Positions 56,183 to 63,924 of a stretch of 64,000 nucleotides of DNA are shown piece after piece. Position 1 is the stretch's first letter. Every line of letters begins with the position of its first letter. Position numbers and translations under genes: made by a program. The notes beneath the pieces were generated by a model that had not been told where the DNA came from, ran no database searches, and worked only from the letters and a program-made list of their open reading frames with translations. The DNA is from Clostridia bacterium (lineage in GTDB: Bacteria; Bacillota_A; Clostridia; Oscillospirales; CAG-272): contig JAGAIH010000517.1 in assembly GCA_017626655.1 (NCBI GenBank), positions 1 through 64,000 on the forward strand, read 5' to 3'.

Positions 56183-57147
56183 CAATCGAAGAAATAAAGG
56201 CAAAAGTAAATGGGATCTTTTCAGGATCTTACTCAACTCAAGTGTATCTTGTTCTTAAAATTGAAGATGTATTTGAACTGAGAATTGCAGATATCGAAGA
56301 TGCAACGGAACCTGAAATACGTGCTATGTTTTCGGATAGTGTTTGTTCTCGGATAAGTGATAATGAGGATTTAAGCATATGCAATCTTTCAAGTGCTGAC
56401 GACAGAGCAAATGCGTTGTTCGCCTATGATTATGCGGAATATCCCGACGAGTTAGCTGTGTTTCAAAATTTTGATCTTCAAACAGCAATTGAAAACGTTC
56501 CAAAATTCAATTTCAATAATGATAACATTTCCTTCCTATACGGATACATAATTTATTTGGGATCAATGACCGACGGGTTGCTTCTTTTCAAAAAGCACTA
56601 TCCTATTTCACTTATCAAAAGAGAATGTTTTTTATTAGGACTCAAAAAGAGTTCAGAACGATTTGAAAAAATCAGCGGCGATGATATCATTCGCTTGAAC
56701 GGGGATTTTCAGCTTATCCGTGTTGGCGATGAGATATATGTTACAGATGTCAAGGTGCTGGAAAGAAATCTTGGTTTTAACGAACTGATATTCCGAGAGT
56801 CATCGACCACGATTGAATCAATAGATGGGCTTAAACTGTTGGAGAATATTCAAGTATTAAAGGATAGTGCCGAAGAAGTATCTTTTGCAAGAAAACTCTC
56901 CAAAGTGAAAAAGACATCACCAATTTTTACAAATAACATTCCCAAAGAAGTTATAGTAGAATTTACAAAAACAAATCCTGGTCTTAAAGGCGCTTTCAAA
57001 TATAGCGATGATGGTCTTACAATACGATTGGACACAAAAAAATCCAAAGAAGCGTTTATCAAACTTTTGAACGACTCGTTCTTGAGGTCTGAACTGACAA
57101 AGGAATATTATGAGGCAAGAGCTAAAGACAATATTCCTCATTCTTGA
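56179..57147 (+). CDS. kwaB: Kiwa anti-phage system protein KwaB (DUF4868)
   Basis: A 322-residue soluble protein with the DUF4868 pattern: a mixed alpha/beta N-terminal domain, LLFKKHYPISLIKRE in the middle, and DEIYVTDVKVLERNLGFNELI, which corresponds to the conserved FExxFxF-like segment. KwaB is the DNA-binding partner of KwaA. Its ATG overlaps the kwaA TGA by four bases, with AAAGGAG inside the end of kwaA, so the two are coupled. The pairing with a four-TM protein of the right length is the main support for Kiwa. Confidence 0.85.
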   Translation: MTIEEIKAKVNGIFSGSYSTQVYLVLKIEDVFELRIADIEDATEPEIRAMFSDSVCSRISDNEDLSICNLSSADDRANALFAYDYAEYPDELAVFQNFDLQTAIENVPKFNFNNDNISFLYGYIIYLGSMTDGLLLFKKHYPISLIKRECFLLGLKKSSERFEKISGDDIIRLNGDFQLIRVGDEIYVTDVKVLERNLGFNELIFRESSTTIESIDGLKLLENIQVLKDSAEEVSFARKLSKVKKTSPIFTNNIPKEVIVEFTKTNPGLKGAFKYSDDGLTIRLDTKKSKEAFIKLLNDSFLRSELTKEYYEARAKDNIPHS

Positions 57148-57165
57148 TACAAGGGGTTAGATTCT

Positions 57166-58236
57166 ATGGACAAAGCAGGCGTAATTTATATTCTTACAAA
57201 TCCGTCCTTCCCTCAATATGTCAAGATCGGCTATGCCGATAATGTGGAATCGCGGTTGAAACAACTGAATAATAGTGAGTGCATTCCTTTTGCTTTCCGC
57301 ATTTACGCTACATACGAGGTCGAGGAACGCTTAACGGATTTAAAACTCCATGCGCTGATCGACCAGCTTAATCCCAATCTGCGCTCTATTGACAATGTGG
57401 ACGGTAAAAAGCGTGTACGCGAGTTTTATGCTATGTCGCCTGAGCAGGCGTACTCTATCCTTGAAACGATAGCTGTGCTTGGCGGTCGTAAGAACAGGTT
57501 GAAACTTTGGGAACTGTCGGAAGAACAACGTCAGGATGTTGAACTCGCCGGAGAGATTGAGGACGAGCATATCGAAAGGATTTCACCATTTACTTTCTCC
57601 AAATGTAATATTCCTGTTGGTGCAACCATTACATACATCAATCGCGGAAAGTCTAACTCGGGACTTGAAGTGATAGTGGTAGACGATAAAAACGTTGAGT
57701 ATCAGGGCAAGAAATACTCCCTTTCGGCTTTAGCTACCGAACTTTCGGGAAGCAAGCACGGTGTTGCCGGACCTCGATATTTCAAATATCAAGGCGAATG
57801 GCTGAACACAATCCGCGCAAGAGTTGAAGGCTGGAAAACGCCGGGGCGTGTTGAGGATGTGTGGATCATTCCTTGTAATCCCAACTATTACGATATCGTT
57901 GCCGCGTTTGACCACCTTGATGTGATCGAATGGAGCCAGTCTACCAACACGACCGTGGGCGATACGGTGTACATATACGTCGGAGAGAAATACAAGTCGA
58001 TTATGTTCAAATGCGAGGTTGTTGCAGCAGATCAGCACGGTAATCGCTCTACCGATGACCATCCGTATTATAAAGGCTTGGCAAAAGATCCCGCTGCTCG
58101 ATATATGAAGCTTAAATTGGTTGAGAAATACCCTATCGGGCAGTATCCGCTGAAGGAACTCAAAGAAAACGGCCTTACGAGCGTTCAAGGACGGAGCAAG
58201 GCAACCGTGCAGCTGATGAAGTATTTGGAGAAATAA
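57166..58236 (+). CDS. GIY-YIG / RAMA-like / EVE fusion protein
   Basis: A 356-residue protein with three parts. Residues 1-95 are a T5orf172-type GIY-YIG nuclease domain (VIYILTNPSFPQYVKIGYAD, YVKIGYA and a conserved Arg in ESRLKQLN). Residues about 135-220 resemble RAMA/DUF4357 (YQGKKYSLSALATELSG). Residues about 225-352 look like an EVE domain (VWIIPCNPNYYDI, VGDTVYIYVG). EVE and RAMA domains are linked to reading modified bases, so this could cut phage DNA with modified cytosine or adenine (a type IV-like restriction enzyme). It follows kwaB by 18 nt. Confidence 0.82.
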   Translation: MDKAGVIYILTNPSFPQYVKIGYADNVESRLKQLNNSECIPFAFRIYATYEVEERLTDLKLHALIDQLNPNLRSIDNVDGKKRVREFYAMSPEQAYSILETIAVLGGRKNRLKLWELSEEQRQDVELAGEIEDEHIERISPFTFSKCNIPVGATITYINRGKSNSGLEVIVVDDKNVEYQGKKYSLSALATELSGSKHGVAGPRYFKYQGEWLNTIRARVEGWKTPGRVEDVWIIPCNPNYYDIVAAFDHLDVIEWSQSTNTTVGDTVYIYVGEKYKSIMFKCEVVAADQHGNRSTDDHPYYKGLAKDPAARYMKLKLVEKYPIGQYPLKELKENGLTSVQGRSKATVQLMKYLEK

Positions 58237-58284
58237 ATATGTTGCTATAGATTGCACATTCAAAAAGGAAAGGAGAGTTTGTCT

Positions 58285-59793
58285 ATGACAAAACCAATCA
58301 ACCTATACATACAATCGCGAATTAAGGATGAGCTCTCCTTCAATAGGGTGGAGTTTCACTCATCTAAAAGACAGGATTGCGGAAAAACAAAAGAACACGA
58401 GATCGGCTCCTTGAGAAAAATAGTGGATGCTTTTATTGCGCAAGGGCTTTCTCCGAAAGATCTGGATGGCTTTTTCTTTGGCTTTCATATTCCTCAGATC
58501 GGCAAAGAATTTGATCTTCTGAAATTCTCGCAAACTGAAGTCATAAATATTGAATTCAAAAGTCAAACCGTGCCCGAAGAGCAAATCTTGACTCAGCTTA
58601 TAAAGAATAAGCATTACTTAGCTCATTTGGGCAAAAAAGAGTTTCTGTACACAATTATCACAGATACGATGACTTGCTATGAGTTGTGCGCAGACAACAG
58701 CATAAAAGTTATCGACTTTTCTGTTATTTCTCAAAAGGTCAAAACCTTTGATTGTAATTATCTAACAGACATTGATAGTATGTTCCGTGCTTCTGAGTTC
58801 CTTGTTTCGCCTTTGAATACCCCAGAAAAATTCATACGAGGCGAATATTTTTTAACGCAGGCACAGGAGCAAATCAAAAAAAGAATTCTTGATACTGTTT
58901 TCAATTTAGATACACATGGTTTTGTCAGTCTCACGGGTCGTCCCGGAACAGGAAAAACTCTTCTTCTCTACGACATAGCCAAAGAGCTTGCGAAAAAGGA
59001 TAAAACACTTATTATACACTGTGGGAAATTGGCAGACGGACAAGATCTGTTAAATAAGTGTATTCACAATTTTTGCGTTGTCTCTACCGCATACTTAAAA
59101 AGAGTTCCGTCGGTTATAAACGAGTACAAATATCTTCTTTTAGATGAATCTCACCGCATCTATCCACATCAATTTGACGAAATTTGCAAAAGTGTAGTTG
59201 AATCCAATAAAATTTGCATTTTCTCCTCCGATCCTGGACAAGTGTTATCACAATTCGAATACAGAAATGCGATTTTTGAAAAAATACATGAATTGCCTTT
59301 GGCAGCCGAGTACGAATTGTCGGAGAAGATTCGAACAAACAAGGAATTAGCATCTTTTATCATATCGGTTAGAAATCTCAATAAAAAGCCTCATTGCAAG
59401 ATGGATTACTCCAATGTAACCGTCGCATATGCAAATACAGTAGTGGAGGCGCATAACCTAATTGAATACTTTAGAAACAATGATTATGTGTTTATAATAA
59501 ACTATTCTAAATCAAATATGCGATATAGCCCATACTCTCAATACGAGGAAGATTATGATACGCATCATGTCATTGGTCAAGAGTTCGATAATGTATTGAT
59601 CCTTATGGACAAGTCGTTTTATTACGATGACGACGGGGTCTTACAAGGAATTCCTCACCCTAACCCCGATTATTTGTATCCCAATTTGTTTTATCAGGGA
59701 ATCAGCAGGGTCCGCGAGAAAATCGCCTTGATAGTTGTAGATGCTCCCGTATTGTTTGAAAAGATAACATCCGTTTTAGAAAATGAGGAATAA
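58285..59793 (+). CDS. DUF2075 nuclease-helicase-like ATPase
   Basis: A 502-residue protein. The N-terminal 130 residues look like a restriction-endonuclease fold (INIEFKSQ, ExK near residue 89, with LLKFSQTE before it). An ATPase of the DUF2075/SF1-like type follows: Walker A GRPGTGKT (217-224), Walker B LLLDESHR (284-291), GQEFDNVLILMD and a C-terminal YQGISRVREKIALIV arginine motif. It probably unwinds and cuts nucleic acid. ATG at 58285 has AAAGGAGAG 7 nt upstream. It is the first gene of a four-gene set whose role in defence is inferred from position. Confidence 0.82.
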   Translation: MTKPINLYIQSRIKDELSFNRVEFHSSKRQDCGKTKEHEIGSLRKIVDAFIAQGLSPKDLDGFFFGFHIPQIGKEFDLLKFSQTEVINIEFKSQTVPEEQILTQLIKNKHYLAHLGKKEFLYTIITDTMTCYELCADNSIKVIDFSVISQKVKTFDCNYLTDIDSMFRASEFLVSPLNTPEKFIRGEYFLTQAQEQIKKRILDTVFNLDTHGFVSLTGRPGTGKTLLLYDIAKELAKKDKTLIIHCGKLADGQDLLNKCIHNFCVVSTAYLKRVPSVINEYKYLLLDESHRIYPHQFDEICKSVVESNKICIFSSDPGQVLSQFEYRNAIFEKIHELPLAAEYELSEKIRTNKELASFIISVRNLNKKPHCKMDYSNVTVAYANTVVEAHNLIEYFRNNDYVFIINYSKSNMRYSPYSQYEEDYDTHHVIGQEFDNVLILMDKSFYYDDDGVLQGIPHPNPDYLYPNLFYQGISRVREKIALIVVDAPVLFEKITSVLENEE

Positions 59794-59808
59794 GATTTTG
59801 GAGTAAAA

Positions 59809-60153
59809 ATGACAGATTACTTAAAGATATACGAAAAATTTAAGGATGTCAAAGAGGTTAAGGATTACATTGACGATGTAATCCTCCTCCGACATTATTA
59901 CACAATACAGCAGTATTCTCAAATGCAGGAGCATATTCGCAAGCTTATGAACAAGTACCTTGTGGAAACTCTTGTTTGGAATGCTGTGAATACTTCTCAA
60001 CCGACAACAGTTGCGCAATCCTACATCAATGCCGAAAACTTTTTGCAGATGCAAGGTGCAAAAATGATTGCAGAGAAGGCAAAGAATTATGCTCAACGAT
60101 TGAACGAGGGTGAAAAGACGTTTATCGAATCTTTGATTAAGCTGATGGAGTGA
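59809..60153 (+). CDS. Small all-helical hypothetical protein
   Basis: A 114-residue soluble, predicted all-alpha protein with no family I recognise. It begins DYLKIYEKFKDVKEVKDYID and ends in a charged helix. GGAG lies before the ATG, 16 nt after the DUF2075 stop and 10 nt before the DUF4062 gene. Its size and place suggest an accessory or adaptor of those neighbours. Confidence 0.72.
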   Translation: MTDYLKIYEKFKDVKEVKDYIDDVILLRHYYTIQQYSQMQEHIRKLMNKYLVETLVWNAVNTSQPTTVAQSYINAENFLQMQGAKMIAEKAKNYAQRLNEGEKTFIESLIKLME

Positions 60154-60162
60154 GGTGTCAAG

Positions 60163-61077
60163 ATGTATTTTAAACCAAGAATTTTTATTAGTTCAACAAT
60201 GGGAGATAAGTTGGAATTGCGTGAAACTATAAAAAGATGGTTTGAGAGTGCCGGAGCAGAGGTAGCTCTGTACGAAAAAGACTTAACCCCTTCAATAAAT
60301 CCGAACACATATAGAGAAGATATTTTACACACTGACTTCGTTATTTTTATTCTCGATGAAAGATATGGGGCAAAAACCAACACAGGATTATCTGGTACCG
60401 AAGAAGAGTTTCATATTGTTTCACATAATAAAAAGCCATGCCATGTTTATCTAAAACATATAGAAAAAACTGATGAAGCGAAAAAGTTCGAAGATTTAAT
60501 AAAAAGCAAAGGAATATCTTATTACTACTATAAGGATGATGAGGATTTATTACAACGAATTCAATCAACATGCTTTACAATTGCCAAAGATATATTTATG
60601 TCTAATCTTTACTCTCAGAGAATAGATCCTTTTATCCTAAACAAAGCGGCAAAAAAATCTGATTACACTCTGGGACTCTACTATTGCGAGATGTTTGAAA
60701 CACTGTTGGAAATTTGCAGTAAAACGCCATATAAAATTGAAAATTCTAATTTGTTAATTGCAGCATTTGATGGATTATCTGATTGGGTGAACAACACAAA
60801 AACAATATTTATCGATCAGAAATTAGAGGAATTATTTAGAGAAATATTTGTTTGCATTAATGAAATCAACAGATATACTTCTTCCACATCTTCTCCAAAT
60901 CTTCCGTTTGTCAATATCCCTTTCCCTCATATGAATGAAATCAGTGTATGCTTTAACAATTATTGTGGTGCTTATGATAGTGCTTGGATTAATGGCAGAG
61001 CAAGTGAGATGATAAACAGGTATACCAATTTCAAAACATACTTAGCGCATATGCAAATAGCCGGTGATTTGCTTTGA
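60163..61077 (+). CDS. DUF4062 (TIR-like) domain protein
   Basis: A 304-residue protein. Residues 1-120 are a DUF4062 domain: RIFISSTMGDKLELRETIK, FVIFILDERYGAK and GLSGTEEEFHI, a fold related to TIR domains and common at the front of bacterial NLR-like immune proteins. The last 180 residues are helical with no recognised NTPase, so this is a short, stand-alone form. Whether it hydrolyses NAD+ or only signals cannot be told. GAGGTG before the ATG. It is followed 48 nt later by a protein with a C-terminal membrane anchor, which may be its effector. Confidence 0.82.
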   Translation: MYFKPRIFISSTMGDKLELRETIKRWFESAGAEVALYEKDLTPSINPNTYREDILHTDFVIFILDERYGAKTNTGLSGTEEEFHIVSHNKKPCHVYLKHIEKTDEAKKFEDLIKSKGISYYYYKDDEDLLQRIQSTCFTIAKDIFMSNLYSQRIDPFILNKAAKKSDYTLGLYYCEMFETLLEICSKTPYKIENSNLLIAAFDGLSDWVNNTKTIFIDQKLEELFREIFVCINEINRYTSSTSSPNLPFVNIPFPHMNEISVCFNNYCGAYDSAWINGRASEMINRYTNFKTYLAHMQIAGDLL

Positions 61078-61125
61078 TAACAAATTTTCGAATCGACTTT
61101 AAAAAATTTATCTTTGAGGGAATCA

Positions 61126-61944
61126 ATGAAAATAAAAGAAACAAAACAAGGAAAAGAATTTATATTTAACAATAAATTCGCTAAGAATAAAATACCAACA
61201 AATGATCGAAGATTGCATGCGTTTTTGAAGTTAAAATATAGTTTGGTAAACTTTTTGCATTTAGAAAGGTTTGCAAAAAAGAAATCATGGTATCGCACAT
61301 TGGAATATCATTGGGGTAGACGGAATCGTAAACCTAACTCATTTGAAAAAAAGAAATTGTCCGAGAGTATCCGGCTGACACAAAAAGACTTGAAGCTTGA
61401 AGAACTGGTAATATATGATTTGATTCCTAAAGAATATTTGAACGAGTTTCAGCGAAAATATCTCAAATTCAAAGATATGTTTGCAGCACCGACATTGACA
61501 ACTACAATTCCCAAAAGACTTCATGATGCTTTTTCGCAAATGGAAAATAGCCATGCAGCAGGAAGCTGGTACAATTTAGACCATTTTTCTATAAAAGAAA
61601 AGACCTCATTGGGAACAAGATTTAATTGGTTTCGTTTAGAAGCAATCGGTTTAACTGAATCATTTTATATTATTCGATATGCATTGAATGTAAACGATGC
61701 GACCAATAAAGAATTGGAACAAATCTTAAAATCCAAGGTATATAAGGAGGTTGTTTGTTTCGGCAATGATAAGTGGTGGAAAAAAAGAAGCTTTGGTGGT
61801 TGTCACTGTTATGATATAGGAGGCGATTCAAAATTTTATGTAATAGAGGATTATATTTTAGAGCTTAAGGCTTTGTTTTGGAAAGAAGTAGTTAAGAATC
61901 TTCCCACCTTCTTTTTTCTTGGGAAAACATCCCTCCAAGTATAG
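61126..61944 (+). CDS. Large membrane-anchored protein of the candidate defence set, N-terminal part
   Basis: A 272-residue frame starting at an ATG with GAGGG 5 nt upstream. It is Lys-rich and mixed alpha/beta, with no family I recognise. After NLPTFFF at the T-run 61912-61917 the reading ends in a few residues. The -1 frame continues as SWENIPPSIEVYSSETLEKK and runs without a stop into the next entry, so both are one gene of about 530 residues that has lost one T. Coding bias and AT content match on both sides. This is the second single-base homopolymer loss in the island. Confidence 0.72.
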   Translation: MKIKETKQGKEFIFNNKFAKNKIPTNDRRLHAFLKLKYSLVNFLHLERFAKKKSWYRTLEYHWGRRNRKPNSFEKKKLSESIRLTQKDLKLEELVIYDLIPKEYLNEFQRKYLKFKDMFAAPTLTTTIPKRLHDAFSQMENSHAAGSWYNLDHFSIKEKTSLGTRFNWFRLEAIGLTESFYIIRYALNVNDATNKELEQILKSKVYKEVVCFGNDKWWKKRSFGGCHCYDIGGDSKFYVIEDYILELKALFWKEVVKNLPTFFFLGKTSLQV

Positions 61945-61988
61945 AAGTATATTCATCTGAAACTCTTGAGAAAAAGAGTGAAAAGATA

Positions 61989-62714
61989 TTGGAAGTCCTC
62001 GCTCAGAGAAGCCAAGGTCATATCGAATATTGTGATTCCCATAAGACTTATTTTGTGCCATCGGTTACAAATCGCGGCCAAAAAGCACTAAACAATTCCA
62101 AAATAATCTCTCATTCACAACAATTTAAGAACGAGCGAGGGATGTATGATTTTTTGTACATAGAAGAAATTGTGTGTCAAAGTTTTGCTGATTATTTTTT
62201 ATTGGAAGCCCTTAGTAACCAAGCTTCTCAATTCATATACCAAGCACAACGAAAAGTAAATCGAAATGTTTATCGAAAATCCCGCTTTAATTCGCTTTTA
62301 AGTTTGAAATTGGAAGTGGAGAAAAAATTGTATTTTTATAGGAGATTATATAAAGAACTAAATACTCTTTCACTTACAGAAGAAATCCTAAATTATAAGT
62401 TTAGCGAGTACAAAAAATGTTTCACTAATGCTTTTGATAAAAAAGATCCTGAATTTACACGATTCTATGAATTTGAAAATATGTATAAAGGGATGCGTTA
62501 TAATATCAAAGACAACTTCACCTTGATGGAATCTATATACTCTCATTTTGATGAAAATGCCAAAATAATCGAAAGCAGGTATAATTATCGAATCGTAAAA
62601 TGGACTTTTATAGTTGGTGTTGTTTCTCTGCTGGCGACGATATTGTTGGCTGGTGATCCCTGCCTATTCGATCAAATATGCGATTTCATAATTGAGTTAT
62701 TCAAAAAGAAATAA
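61989..62714 (+). CDS. Large membrane-anchored protein, C-terminal part
   Basis: A 241-codon stretch that continues the preceding gene after a -1 frameshift; homologous reading extends upstream to about 61912. It is strongly helical (SLKLEVEKKLYFYRRLYKEL, EFENMYKGMRYNIKDN) and ends with one or two TM segments (WTFIVGVVSLLATILLAGD, then FDQICDFIIELF) and KKK. A long helical stalk with a C-terminal membrane anchor resembles CorA-like or toxin-like membrane effectors, but no family match is claimed. A TTG at 61989 is possible but has no ribosome site. Confidence 0.7.
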   Translation: MEVLAQRSQGHIEYCDSHKTYFVPSVTNRGQKALNNSKIISHSQQFKNERGMYDFLYIEEIVCQSFADYFLLEALSNQASQFIYQAQRKVNRNVYRKSRFNSLLSLKLEVEKKLYFYRRLYKELNTLSLTEEILNYKFSEYKKCFTNAFDKKDPEFTRFYEFENMYKGMRYNIKDNFTLMESIYSHFDENAKIIESRYNYRIVKWTFIVGVVSLLATILLAGDPCLFDQICDFIIELFKKK

Positions 62715-62732
62715 TTTCTTTCAAAATAACGC

Positions 62733-62761
62733 TGGACTTTTGCTTTCTTCTGTGGTATATT
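62733..62761 (+). promoter_or_regulatory. Weak promoter for the small-gene pair
   Basis: TGGACT (62733-62738), 17 nt ending TGG, TATATT (62756-62761), then AAGGAGG before the ATG at 62794. Confidence 0.5.
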
Positions 62762-62793
62762 GTGTGTTACCAAAAGCCAAGGAGGTAACATAC

Positions 62794-63045
62794 ATGGCAA
62801 AGATTACGATTGAAGAATTATTCTATGGTGACAAGTACGGCGTCATGAGCGAAGTGGTCAAGCAGGTATTCGCTCGGCAGGATGAGTTCGTTGCGGATCC
62901 GCATACGTTCCGTGAGCTTGAAATTGTCCGACAGACTTTGATTGCAGTAGAAAAAATGAAAAAGAACGGTGACTGTATTGCCGAGGGTGAACTCGGGGAT
63001 GCGGTCACCGTTTCTGTATGCGGAGGTTCTGATGAAAACACTTGA
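62794..63045 (+). CDS. Small hypothetical protein of mobile-element type
   Basis: An 83-residue soluble protein (AKITIEELFYGDKYGVMSEVV) with AAGGAGG 8 nt before the ATG. It is helical and acidic, and I know no function. It overlaps the next gene by 14 nt. GC content is higher than in the defence genes just upstream, so it probably belongs to the carrier element and not to the defence set. Confidence 0.75.
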   Translation: MAKITIEELFYGDKYGVMSEVVKQVFARQDEFVADPHTFRELEIVRQTLIAVEKMKKNGDCIAEGELGDAVTVSVCGGSDENT

Positions 63046-63319
63046 CGAACTATGGTACGGCAACATCTCGCCTTTCGAGCAATGTACCCGTGGCGATAAA
63101 CGGCTGAAGGAACTGCTGAAACTTGTTGCCCGGAACCGAGAGGAACTGGACGGTACGCTCACGGACAAGCAGAAAGAAACACTTGAAAAGTTCGAGGATT
63201 GCATGAACGAGATGCACAGCATCACAGAGCGTGATGCATTCTCATACGGCTTCCGCTTGGGCGTGCGGTTGATGGCAGAAGCCTTCCTTCTGCCGATGGG
63301 AGAGGATGAAAATTTATAG
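63032..63319 (+). CDS. DUF6809-like small protein
   Basis: A 95-residue helical protein resembling DUF6809, a family common on clostridial mobile elements: KTLDELWYGNISPFEQ, DKRLKELLKLVARNREEL and SYGFRLGVRLMAEAF. GGAGG lies 5-6 nt before the ATG, inside the end of the previous gene, so translation is coupled. Function unknown. Confidence 0.78.
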   Translation: MKTLDELWYGNISPFEQCTRGDKRLKELLKLVARNREELDGTLTDKQKETLEKFEDCMNEMHSITERDAFSYGFRLGVRLMAEAFLLPMGEDENL

Positions 63320-63351
63320 GGTAGGCCCCAAAGTCCCACCCTATAAGTTGC

Positions 63352-63393
63352 AGAAAAGTGGCCTGGGCCCTTGGGGCCCACACCACTTTTCTC
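63352..63393 (+). terminator. Terminator of the small-gene pair
   Basis: AGAAAAGTGG (63352-63361) pairs with CCACTTTTCT (63383-63392) around an inner GGGCCC/GGGCCC stem, followed by CTTTC. A smaller hairpin TATAGGGT/ACCCTATA precedes it at 63315-63345. Confidence 0.65.
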
Positions 63394-63865
63394 TTTCACC
63401 CCTCAAAAAGCGCGTCTCTGTAATCAAAGAAAAAGGCTCTCACCGCAAAAGTGGTTTGTGAGTATGAAATGTACCAAAGCAAACCTCAAACACAGATTTG
63501 CATTTTTGAGGCTCAAATTTACAGTTTCCTTTTTCAGCATTTCGTGAAAAGCCTTCGAAAATACCCCAAAAGCCTTGAAAATTCAGCCTTTTGTGCTATT
63601 TCGTGCAAAATCGTGATTTCGGATAAATGGTAGAGAGAAAATATCAGGGCTGACCTTGCCGACATTTTGTCGGTTAGCTCACAATGTTTCTGCCCGTCCG
63701 CTTTTCAAGGCCTCATTTTGAGGACTTGAAAACGAACCGCAAAAATTGAGCCTCTGTAATCAAAGAAAAGCCTCGGCGAGCGTGCCGAAAAATCAATGGG
63801 TCATTTTGACCCACTGATATTTACGCTTTTCCCCTTTGTCCGAAATTCAATTTACAAAGAGCTCC
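63394..63865. other. Non-coding stretch with hairpins and repeated motif
   Basis: No gene is supported. It contains CCGACA/TGTCGG (63659-63673) and a strong double hairpin TTTTCAAG-CCTCA / TGAGG-CTTGAAAA (63702-63732). Such clustered palindromes before a gene can be an origin of transfer or a control region; neither is proven. Confidence 0.5.
63418..63766 (+). repeat. Two exact copies of CTGTAATCAAAGA
   Basis: At 63418-63430 and 63754-63766, each preceded by T/CT and followed by A-rich sequence then a GGCT/GCCT. These match the motif at the left island edge (46486, 46654). Confidence 0.7.
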
Positions 63866-63894
63866 TTGAAAAAAGTCGCAAAATATGGTAAAAT
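63866..63894 (+). promoter_or_regulatory. Promoter of the gene at the right edge
   Basis: TTGAAA (63866-63871), 17 nt ending TGG, TAAAAT (63889-63894). Confidence 0.7.
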
Positions 63895-63924
63895 AAAAGC
63901 ATCACAGAAGAAGGAGGTGTTATA

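Noticed and set aside
63451..63633. Small 60-codon open frame near the right edge
   Set aside because: No ribosome site or promoter, and it lies in a hairpin- and repeat-rich non-coding stretch.
63659..63732. Origin of transfer
   Set aside because: Palindromes are present, but no relaxase is visible and no nick-site consensus was recognised, so it is kept only as a hairpin region.
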